In this document: positions 1-5,813 of the stretch, in pieces
Position numbering within the stretch: position 1 is the first letter of the stretch
Layout of the letters: the number at the start of each line of letters is the position of its first letter
Source: an uncultured Collinsella sp.
GTDB lineage: Bacteria > Actinomycetota > Coriobacteriia > Coriobacteriales > Coriobacteriaceae
Direction: 5' to 3'
NCBI GenBank assembly: GCA_938045085.1
Contig: CALINZ010000056.1
Location: 1 to 5,813, forward strand
DNA length: 5,813 nucleotides
Notes under the pieces: generated by a model
Told to the model about the DNA's origin: nothing
Databases searched by the model: none
Seen by the model: only the letters and a program-made list of their open reading frames with translations
Program-made: the position numbers and the translations under genes

Positions 1-27
1 GCCATCGAGGCCCGTCGCGCGATTTAG
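1..27 (+). CDS. possible C-terminal end of an upstream gene (partial)
   Basis: Frame 1 reads AIEARRAI and then TAG at 25-27. The codons are GC-rich at the third position like the genes downstream, and a strong hairpin follows about 30 nt after the stop, which fits the end of a transcription unit. Only eight residues are visible, so neither the family nor the reality of the gene can be shown. Frame 2 is open further, to about 200, but it runs through the hairpin and looks less natural. Confidence 0.35.
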   Translation, partial: AIEARRAI

Positions 28-57
28 GTGGCGAGCCTGCTCCTGCCGTATGTTTTC

Positions 58-111
58 CTCACAGTCGCACGGGGTAGTCATAATTTCCCCGTGCGACTGT
101 GAGTTTGTTGT
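58..111 (+). terminator. probable intrinsic terminator, 17-bp perfect stem
   Basis: CTCACAGTCGCACGGGG (58-74) pairs perfectly with CCCCGTGCGACTGTGAG (87-103) around a 12-nt AT-rich loop (75-86). The + strand continues with TTTGTTGT, a short imperfect T tract. On the - strand the stem would be followed by an A-rich stretch, so termination is more likely for + strand transcripts arriving from the left. The tail is weak for a textbook terminator. A perfect inverted repeat of this length could also be a protein-binding site or a mobile miniature repeat. Confidence 0.5.
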
Positions 112-119
112 GCAACAAA
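104..119. promoter_or_regulatory. palindrome TTTGTTG-TG-CAACAAA, operator-like
   Basis: A 7-bp perfect inverted repeat with a 2-nt centre starts directly after the 17-bp stem. Its core GTTGTGCAAC (107-116) differs by one base from the perfect palindrome GTTGCGCAAC at 180-189. A 2-nt centre is too tight for an RNA hairpin but suits a dimeric DNA-binding protein. The regulator cannot be named from sequence alone. Confidence 0.3.
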
Positions 120-179
120 GATGCTTCGTATCCGCTTATCGCATGGATGCTTCCGCTCGCATCCTTAATTTGCTCATTC

Positions 180-189
180 GTTGCGCAAC
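180..189. promoter_or_regulatory. palindrome GTTGCGCAAC, operator-like
   Basis: This perfect 10-bp palindrome is the second copy of the GTTGYGCAAC motif in the leader, 73 nt after the first copy. It covers the place where a -35 element would lie if TACACT at 206-211 were the -10 box, so a bound protein could block the promoter. This is inference from position and symmetry only. Confidence 0.3.
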
Positions 190-211
190 CTTTTGGGTTC
201 GCTGATACACT
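181..211 (+). promoter_or_regulatory. weak promoter candidate for the kinase operon
   Basis: TACACT at 206-211 matches the -10 consensus at four of six positions, including the first two bases and the last T. TTGCGC at 181-186 matches only TTG of the -35 consensus and the 19-nt spacer is long. It is the best placed candidate before the operon, but it is not convincing without mapping of the transcript start. Confidence 0.2.
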
Positions 212-233
212 CAAATATGGATTCGAATGAATG

Positions 234-260
234 CGCCGCTCCCGAGCGGCGTGTTTTTGT
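234..260 (+). terminator. terminator-like hairpin in the leader, possible attenuator
   Basis: CGCCGCT (234-240) pairs perfectly with AGCGGCG (245-251) around the tetraloop CCCG, and TGTTTTTGT follows at 252-260. A GC stem, tight loop and T run are the three parts of an intrinsic terminator. The T run ends only two bases before the Shine-Dalgarno sequence of the next gene. It either ends read-through from upstream or acts as an attenuator for the kinase operon. An alternative in-frame start at 217 would read through it, but that start has no ribosome binding site. Confidence 0.4.
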
Positions 261-261
261 T

Positions 262-268
262 GGAGGAG
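262..268 (+). promoter_or_regulatory. ribosome binding site deciding the start at 274
   Basis: GGAGGAG lies five bases before ATG at 274-276. The same reading frame is open back to TTG at 181 and ATG at 217, but neither has a purine-rich site in front of it. The site therefore favours 274 as the true start of the exported protein. Confidence 0.75.
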
Positions 269-273
269 AACGC

Positions 274-1179
274 ATGCGGCCCGGTGGCACTCAGACAAAG
301 CGCGGCGCCGCGGTGCGCATACGACGCCGACTGGGCTTGGCGTCGCGGGCGTACGCACTGCTATCGTGCTCGCTGGTGCTGGTCATAGCTGGCGTTTCTG
401 CCTATGGCATGACCGTGCCGTCCATGATGCAGGCGCATGCCGCACGCGAACCGCGCGTGGGGCATGAGGTCAAAAGCGATCTGGGCACCACGACTGGATA
501 TGCTTGGGCAAGTGTGGTCGGGCATATTGTGTTTGGCACCGACGATGCGGACGGCGCCGAGGCCCCGGACAACGAAGTCACGCTTGCCAATGGCAAAACC
601 ATCGTGCTCACCAACACCAAGATCATCGATCGGTTGTCCAACAATAGCGTGGCGGCAACGGTGAATAAGGTCGAGCAGCAAAAGGAGCAGGACGCCCAGC
701 AGTCCGGAAAGCCCGGTAGCTCGGATACTTCTGGCTCCGGCTCGGGTTCATCGAGTTCGGGCGGCGGCTCTGGGTCGGGTTCCTCTACCGGAGGGTCTGG
801 AAACGGCGGCTCGATGGGCGGCAACACTGACAACGATGCAAACTCCGGTGGCCTTTCCGCTGCCGAGGAAGAGAGCATTCACAGTTGGCTTGTGACCAAG
901 TACAACATGCTCGACGGCTACGTTTCTCGTGCCAATGACGTGGTCTCGACCTATAACTCTACGGGAGATCCCAGACCGTGCGACAGCCTGGTCGGGGAGA
1001 TGTTTGTCATTCGAGCCGAGTTCGGTCGTCAGACATTCTCGCCCCGGTCAAAGTGGTATCAGCAGTATGCCAATCTGTGGGGCTGTTACACCAACCTATG
1101 TCAATGGGTCGGCCATTACGGCGATGATGACGTCGCGCTCGGTAACTTCAACAATAACGTGGCGGCGCTTGCCCTATGA
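274..1179 (+). CDS. membrane-anchored or secreted protein with Gly/Ser linker, unknown family
   Basis: This 301-residue protein has no family I recognise. An arginine-rich N-terminus (R15, R17-R19, R25) precedes one hydrophobic segment at about residues 26-48, a signal peptide or uncleaved anchor. AHA-A at 54-57 is a possible signal peptidase I site. Residues 58-143 are a mixed, partly charged domain ending in a Lys/Glu/Gln-rich stretch. Residues 144-193 are almost entirely Gly, Ser and Asn, a flexible linker. Residues 194-301 look helical and contain several Trp plus cysteines C236, C271 and C276. Most of the protein should lie outside the membrane. The start at 274 is chosen for its ribosome binding site. 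The stop overlaps the start of the kinase gene as ATGA, so it is probably translationally coupled and a functional partner, perhaps the sensor or substrate. That role is inferred from context only. Confidence 0.85.
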   Translation: MRPGGTQTKRGAAVRIRRRLGLASRAYALLSCSLVLVIAGVSAYGMTVPSMMQAHAAREPRVGHEVKSDLGTTTGYAWASVVGHIVFGTDDADGAEAPDNEVTLANGKTIVLTNTKIIDRLSNNSVAATVNKVEQQKEQDAQQSGKPGSSDTSGSGSGSSSSGGGSGSGSSTGGSGNGGSMGGNTDNDANSGGLSAAEEESIHSWLVTKYNMLDGYVSRANDVVSTYNSTGDPRPCDSLVGEMFVIRAEFGRQTFSPRSKWYQQYANLWGCYTNLCQWVGHYGDDDVALGNFNNNVAALAL

Positions 1180-3020
1180 TGACCGATCTTGCATCCACCA
1201 CACCACAATCGCTCGGTCGCGATCCCATGGTCGGCCTGCGCCTGGCGCGTGTCGACGGGTTTGAGCCGGCCATTGCGCTCGGTCAGGACGAACTGCCTGC
1301 CTATCTGCGCCGTTTTACGATGCTGTTTGCCGACGATGCCACCATGCGCCGTGGCGGTATCGGCCGCGTGACGCGTGCCGTCAACGCCCAAGGCGAGGCC
1401 GTGGCACTCAAGCAGCTCATCTTGCCGACGCGCGATGAGTTTGACGACGATGCCGCTCACGAGGCGCTGGTCGCCAAGTTCAAGGCGGCGTTTCGCGAGG
1501 AATACGAATGCCATCGCGCCCTTTCGGGCCTTAAGGGCTTTCCCCGCCTCTATGGCTGGGGCGAGGTCGACGGTGTGCCTGCAATTGTCATGGAATGGGT
1601 CGAGGGCGAGACGCTCGCCCGCTTGCGTTCGCGACTCGCCGTGGACGATGCCGGACGTCTGTCGCCGCTCGTGGCGGCGCGTCTGGGTCGCGACCTGTTC
1701 GATTTGCTCTGCCGTATGAGCCTGGTGGGCGAGGGCTTTGTCCATCGCGATATCTCGCCCGCTAATATTATGGTGCGCATGGCGCGTCTACCGCTTGACC
1801 GGCAGCTTGCCGAGGGCACCTTTGACCTGTGCCTGATCGACTTTGGCTCGTCGCTGGCGCTTGAGCCTGCGTCGGCCGTGGCCGGTACCGGCGGCAAGGC
1901 GTCGTTTACGGAGCGTTATGCCACGCTGCGTCGCGCGACGGTTGCCTATGCCCCGCCCGAGATGCTCACCGACGATATTCCCGACCTGCGCGCTTTGCGT
2001 ATGTCGCCGGCGATTGACGTCTACGCCGCGGCAAGCACGGTTTACGAGCTCATTGCCGGCGTCGCGCCATACGAAGCCGCGCCGAGCACTTCGGGCACCT
2101 CGGGTTCGCGCAAAAAGACGCGCGACATCGCGAGCCCCTACCGTCTCAAGATGGACACGCGGCCCGATTATCCCATTGGTGCCCATGCGCTCGGTTGTGA
2201 TTTGACTCAGCTGCTTCGTCGTGAGCCCGATGTGGCGCTCGCTGCGGCCGAGCAGGCCCAGCAGCTAGGGCTTGAGCCGGATTCCGAAGAGCTACGCGAT
2301 GCGCTGGCGTTTGTCGATGCCCAGCTGTTCGACGTGGTGATGGCCTGTCTGTCCAGCCATCAAAAAGATCGTCCCGAGCCGGCGGCGGTCGAGGCGGCGC
2401 TCTCGGCGTTTTGTGACCACTATGCGCAAAATGTCGGTCGTTCGCTCCGCGGCGAGCCGCTCACGCCGTGCCCCATGGATGCGTCTGGCCGCGCGGTTCG
2501 TCGCGCGCTGATGGTCGGCGCGACGGTCGTCTGTGGCGTGGTTTGGGCTGTGGTCGTGGTTTCGGCCGCGCTGCTGGCGTCGGGCGCTCGCGTGACGGCG
2601 ACTTTGGGATCGCTCGTGTGGTCTGGGTCGCTACCGGGTATTATTGCCGCACTGGCGTTGGCGCTGCCAGGCATAGCCGGCGTTGCCGCGGGGGCACTTG
2701 CGCGCGATCGGCGCTCGGGGTTCCTGCAGGGTGTGTTTGCGCTTTCTGCCTGCGAGGTTCCGGTGCTGGTTGTGGCTGCATGTAGCGTATTTTCCCAACG
2801 CGCCGTGACGGGCGGCCTTGTTGCCGCTCTGGTTGCAACCTATACGCTTACGTGGTTTTTGCTTGCGATGGGCTTTGCCTTTGAACTTCCCGTTTCGGCA
2901 CCACGACGCACAAAAGCCCAGATGGCGACTCCGCTTGCCGGTGGAGCCGCAGCTGCCCGTACTTTTGGCGGACCTGTCGAAGTATCGTCCGATTCTATTT
3001 CTACGACCAAGGAGGCCTAG
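1176..3020 (+). CDS. Hanks-type Ser/Thr protein kinase with four C-terminal membrane helices
   Basis: This 614-residue protein should transfer phosphate from ATP to Ser/Thr of target proteins on the cytoplasmic face of the membrane. The kinase domain spans about residues 45-418. It shows a glycine loop (G60-G61-I62-G63), the VALK lysine K79, an acidic cluster in helix C (E108-E111), the catalytic loop HRD at 190-192 with N197, DFG at 222-224, APPE at 259-262, D281 in the DVYA motif and R399 near the domain end. All key residues are present, so it should be active. Between N197 and D222 it is roughly ten residues longer than usual, and about residues 295-390 carry an insert in the C-lobe. Four hydrophobic segments follow at about 446-469, 485-509, 516-539 and 543-570, then a 43-residue Ser/Thr-containing tail, probably cytoplasmic. 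No PASTA or other extracellular sensor domain is present. ATG codons at 1176 and 1179 are both possible starts. The gene overlaps the upstream gene by 4 nt and precedes the FHA gene by 3 nt. Confidence 0.93.
   Translation: MMTDLASTTPQSLGRDPMVGLRLARVDGFEPAIALGQDELPAYLRRFTMLFADDATMRRGGIGRVTRAVNAQGEAVALKQLILPTRDEFDDDAAHEALVAKFKAAFREEYECHRALSGLKGFPRLYGWGEVDGVPAIVMEWVEGETLARLRSRLAVDDAGRLSPLVAARLGRDLFDLLCRMSLVGEGFVHRDISPANIMVRMARLPLDRQLAEGTFDLCLIDFGSSLALEPASAVAGTGGKASFTERYATLRRATVAYAPPEMLTDDIPDLRALRMSPAIDVYAAASTVYELIAGVAPYEAAPSTSGTSGSRKKTRDIASPYRLKMDTRPDYPIGAHALGCDLTQLLRREPDVALAAAEQAQQLGLEPDSEELRDALAFVDAQLFDVVMACLSSHQKDRPEPAAVEAALSAFCDHYAQNVGRSLRGEPLTPCPMDASGRAVRRALMVGATVVCGVVWAVVVVSAALLASGARVTATLGSLVWSGSLPGIIAALALALPGIAGVAAGALARDRRSGFLQGVFALSACEVPVLVVAACSVFSQRAVTGGLVAALVATYTLTWFLLAMGFAFELPVSAPRRTKAQMATPLAGGAAAARTFGGPVEVSSDSISTTKEA
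3009..3015 (+). promoter_or_regulatory. ribosome binding site of the FHA gene inside the kinase gene end
   Basis: AAGGAGG is a near-perfect Shine-Dalgarno sequence with an 8-nt spacer to ATG at 3024. It overlaps the last codons of the kinase gene (Lys-Glu-Ala-stop), so the FHA protein has its own strong initiation within the shared transcript. Confidence 0.8.
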
Positions 3021-3023
3021 GTC

Positions 3024-3962
3024 ATGGCATCTCAAGTTGAGCTCACCCCATGCGGGGCCATGTTTGACATCTTTAAGCGCGCGGCGCATCTGAGCCATAT
3101 CGAGCTGTGCGGCTTGGTGCTTTCGTCCCGTCCGCTCGCCGACGGCCGCAGCCCGCAGAGCCGAGCCGCCGATCGCTCTTGGGTTTCCCGCTTTATCGTC
3201 CGCGCGCCGGTCGGCACGCTTCAGCAGCGCTACTTTGCCGAATACGGTACCTCGGCTGCGCGTATTATGTCGCAACTGGCCCTGCGCCAGCGCAATCCCA
3301 TGGACTCCACGGCTGTGATCAATATGGTGTGCGGTCCTGCAGGTGAACCGATGGTACGCGCGCTCGAAGAGTGCCACCAGGACACGAATCTCTATCGCAA
3401 CGCGCTCGATCGCCTGTCCCAGGCGGCGGAACTCATGCCCGCCGAGCGCGCCGAGGCCGTGCTGGTGCTGTTTGTCGCCGTCGGTTGTTCGGCGGATGTG
3501 CGGTCCTCGGTGAACTATGCCATCGACTACGCGCACGCGACCTGTGGCGGAGGCACATCCACGCCGCGTTCGCTTGGCATGTCGATGACCGCGGGCGAAC
3601 GCGAACCCGCCCCGGCGCACCCCTTGGGCTTGCTGCGCGTACAAAACAGTTTTGTCGTGAGCGCCCCGCGCTGGATTCAGCCGAGTGAGCAGGGTGTTGA
3701 GATTGGCGCGCTGGCCACTGGTGAGGGCGATATTACCGACGTCGGCGACGATGTCTCGGCCCGCCATGCCCATATCTGGTGCGATGCTCAAAATATCTGG
3801 CACGTCGAGGACTTGTCGTCCACCAACGGAACCGTGGTGGTAAACGGGGCCACGCGCGTCTGCATTCAGGTCGAACCCGGCCGTTCCGCCCAACTCAATC
3901 CCGGCGACGAGCTCAAGCTCGGCGAATCCACTACCTACGCCATTCTCTTCGGTGCCCTCTAG
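3024..3962 (+). CDS. FHA-domain protein, likely partner of the adjacent kinase
   Basis: This 312-residue protein has no signal peptide or membrane helix and should be cytoplasmic. Residues 1 to about 210 form a domain I do not recognise, largely helical in the middle (about 70-180) and followed by a Gly/Thr/Pro-rich link. Residues about 215-312 are a forkhead-associated domain, the fold that usually binds phosphothreonine peptides. It shows I227-G228, the SARH motif S245-H248, LSSTNGT at 264-270 and the closing PGDELKLG strand. The residue after the conserved glycine is alanine (A229) where the family normally has the phosphate-contacting arginine, so affinity or specificity may be changed. 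A strong ribosome binding site and a 3-nt gap place it in the kinase operon. Reading the kinase's own phosphorylated tail, or a substrate, is the likely role, but this is inferred. A hairpin begins at the last base of its stop codon. Confidence 0.9.
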   Translation: MASQVELTPCGAMFDIFKRAAHLSHIELCGLVLSSRPLADGRSPQSRAADRSWVSRFIVRAPVGTLQQRYFAEYGTSAARIMSQLALRQRNPMDSTAVINMVCGPAGEPMVRALEECHQDTNLYRNALDRLSQAAELMPAERAEAVLVLFVAVGCSADVRSSVNYAIDYAHATCGGGTSTPRSLGMSMTAGEREPAPAHPLGLLRVQNSFVVSAPRWIQPSEQGVEIGALATGEGDITDVGDDVSARHAHIWCDAQNIWHVEDLSSTNGTVVVNGATRVCIQVEPGRSAQLNPGDELKLGESTTYAILFGAL

Positions 3963-4011
3963 CCGGCAGATAGGGACGTTCCTTTTCTGCCGGCACTTGG
4001 GGACACTCCTT
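3962..4011. repeat. REP-like hairpin with duplicated GGGAC-CTCCTT motif
   Basis: GCCGGCAGA (3962-3970) pairs perfectly with TCTGCCGGC (3986-3994). The 15-nt loop holds GGGACGTTCCTT (3973-3984), and a close copy GGGACACTCCTT follows at 4000-4011. Ten of the twelve bases agree. Stem, loop and second motif resemble dispersed extragenic repeats of the kind associated with REP-linked tyrosine transposases in many bacteria. That likeness is from memory and needs a genome search. The stem could also end transcription of the kinase operon, although no T run follows it. Confidence 0.45.
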
Positions 4012-4041
4012 GGCGCACCAGAGCCGGTCGCCCAGGGATGG

Positions 4042-4075
4042 AGGGGCCATTTTGGCCCTTGGCAGTCACCCAAGG
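4042..4075 (+). other. two mutually exclusive small hairpins
   Basis: GGGCCA (4044-4049) pairs with TGGCCC (4053-4058) over a TTT loop, extended by a G-T and an A-T pair at 4042-4043/4059-4060. CCTTGG (4057-4062) pairs with CCAAGG (4070-4075) over a 7-nt loop. The two stems share bases 4057-4060, so an RNA could form the extended first stem or the second, not both. Neither is followed by a T run. Whether the region is transcribed is unknown. Confidence 0.25.
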
Positions 4076-4126
4076 TAAACCTTTACCGCCCGCCTATATT
4101 TGCCGAAATTACACTTGACGGCGGGG

Positions 4127-4132
4127 TACAAT
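4127..4132 (+). promoter_or_regulatory. -10-like hexamer TACAAT upstream of nifJ
   Basis: TACAAT matches the -10 consensus at five of six positions and lies in an otherwise GC-rich setting. No good -35 hexamer sits 16-18 nt upstream. TTGACG at 4115-4120 is only six bases away and cannot serve with it. If used, it would start a transcript near 4139 with a leader of about 275 nt before nifJ. Another -10-like hexamer, TATATT, is at 4095-4100, also without a -35. Confidence 0.25.
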
Positions 4133-4383
4133 AAACCCGCATGCGGATTTCCGTTGCGGGCGCTTCCCATCGCCGGGGCGTGCCCGGGAGCATCCGGCAT
4201 GCGGCCTTTGCGGCGCTCGGTCATGTGCAAGACGGGTAGCTGGGCTTGTGGAGCGCGTGCAGCCCTCCTCGCCTCGGCATGCCTTCTCTCCACGCCATGT
4301 ACCTGCTGCTGAGCCTGCCTGCCAGATGATTGGAAGCAACAGCGAAAATCCCATCACGCCAACATCCCGGCGATCGCCGGGGC
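4133..4383 (+). other. GC-rich non-coding segment, probable structured leader of nifJ
   Basis: No convincing gene lies here. The segment is dense in self-complementary sequence: CCGCATGCGG (4137-4146), the repeated GCATGCGG (4197-4204), GGCATGCC (4276-4283), and CCGGG/CCCGG (4173-4177/4183-4187). GGCATGC at 4196-4202 can pair with GCATGCC at 4277-4283, enclosing about 75 nt. I compared it by eye with the signatures of RNase P RNA, tmRNA, SRP RNA, T-box, cobalamin and TPP riboswitches and saw none. It may be an undescribed leader RNA or simply a GC-rich untranslated region. Confidence 0.3.
4366..4381. promoter_or_regulatory. 16-bp perfect palindrome before the nifJ ribosome binding site
   Basis: CCCGGCGATCGCCGGG is perfectly symmetric with 8-bp halves and ends about 20 nt before the Shine-Dalgarno sequence. 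It has no loop, so DNA binding by a dimeric regulator is more natural than an RNA hairpin, although a hairpin with a GATC loop of six GC pairs is possible. No T run follows, so it is not a terminator. Confidence 0.4.
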
Positions 4384-4413
4384 CTGTATACCTATATGAG
4401 AGGAGAGGGGTAT

Positions 4414-4417
<4 letters not shown>
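4384..4417 (+). promoter_or_regulatory. ribosome binding site of nifJ within a start-codon hairpin
   Basis: AGGAG at 4401-4405, within AGGAGAGGGG, is the Shine-Dalgarno sequence of ATG 4414. Bases 4384-4393 can pair with 4408-4417 (ten pairs, three of them G-U; the core is TATACC with GGTATA). This places the start codon in the stem and the Shine-Dalgarno core in the 14-nt loop. The hairpin is of modest strength and could tune initiation, but it may be coincidental. Confidence 0.4.

Positions 4418-5813
<1,396 letters not shown>

Noticed and set aside
181..273. Upstream starts TTG 181 or ATG 217 for the exported protein
   Set aside because: Neither has a ribosome binding site, and both would place the terminator-like hairpin inside the coding region. 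ATG 274 has GGAGGAG at ideal spacing and gives a normal arginine-rich signal region.
358..372. Lipobox-like LLSC in the hydrophobic segment of the exported protein
   Set aside because: The cysteine (C32) sits near the start of the hydrophobic stretch, with about 16 more hydrophobic residues after it, whereas a lipobox cysteine follows the stretch.
402..878. 158-codon - strand frame with a Pro/Glu-rich stretch
   Set aside because: The Pro/Glu stretch is the complement of the Gly/Ser linker codons of the forward gene.
2631..4073. 480-codon open frame on the - strand opposite the kinase end, the FHA gene and the intergenic repeat
   Set aside because: It crosses two real genes and a non-coding region, is rich in Arg, His and Gly, and has no motif. 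Such frames arise from GC-rich codon bias.
4115..4132. TTGACG and TACAAT as one promoter
   Set aside because: The spacer is only six bases, so the two hexamers cannot serve the same sigma-70-type promoter.
4133..4383. Small forward open frame and known structured RNAs in the nifJ leader
   Set aside because: The 70-codon forward frame at 4100-4312 has no ribosome binding site and a Cys/Ala/Arg-rich composition. No signature of tRNA, RNase P RNA, tmRNA, SRP RNA or common riboswitches was seen.

Overview
The window reads as a chromosomal piece of a high-GC anaerobic bacterium. The pyruvate:ferredoxin oxidoreductase start, the high GC with C/G-rich third codon positions, and the gene style suggest an actinobacterium of the Coriobacteriia (Collinsella-like). 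The taxon is an inference from style, not a match I could check. All supported genes lie on the + strand.

Positions 1-273 hold what may be the last codons of an upstream gene, a strong 17-bp hairpin (58-103) that probably ends it, two similar small palindromes (104-119 and 180-189), a weak promoter candidate, and a terminator-like hairpin (234-260) placed just before the ribosome binding site of the next gene.

Positions 274-3962 form a tight three-gene operon. It encodes (1) a 301-residue membrane-anchored or secreted protein of unknown family, with a Gly/Ser linker and a helical, cysteine-containing C-terminal domain; (2) a 614-residue Hanks-type Ser/Thr protein kinase with a complete set of catalytic motifs and four predicted C-terminal membrane helices; and (3) a 312-residue cytoplasmic protein ending in a forkhead-associated (FHA) domain. 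Genes 1 and 2 overlap by ATGA and genes 2 and 3 are 3 nt apart, so they are likely co-translated. The simplest model is an envelope-associated phospho-signalling module: exported protein as sensor or partner, kinase as transducer, FHA protein as reader. The FHA domain lacks the usual phosphate-contacting arginine, which makes the reader role uncertain.

Positions 3963-4413 hold no gene. They contain a repeat-like hairpin abutting the FHA stop codon, a pair of mutually exclusive small hairpins, a -10-like hexamer, and a GC-rich segment with several palindromes that probably forms a structured leader for the next gene. A hairpin can also pair over the start codon of that gene.

Positions 4414-5813 are the first 466 codons of pyruvate:ferredoxin (flavodoxin) oxidoreductase (nifJ/por type), truncated by the window edge. 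Its codon use is much more biased than that of the kinase operon, as expected for an abundant fermentation enzyme. It appears functionally unrelated to the kinase operon.
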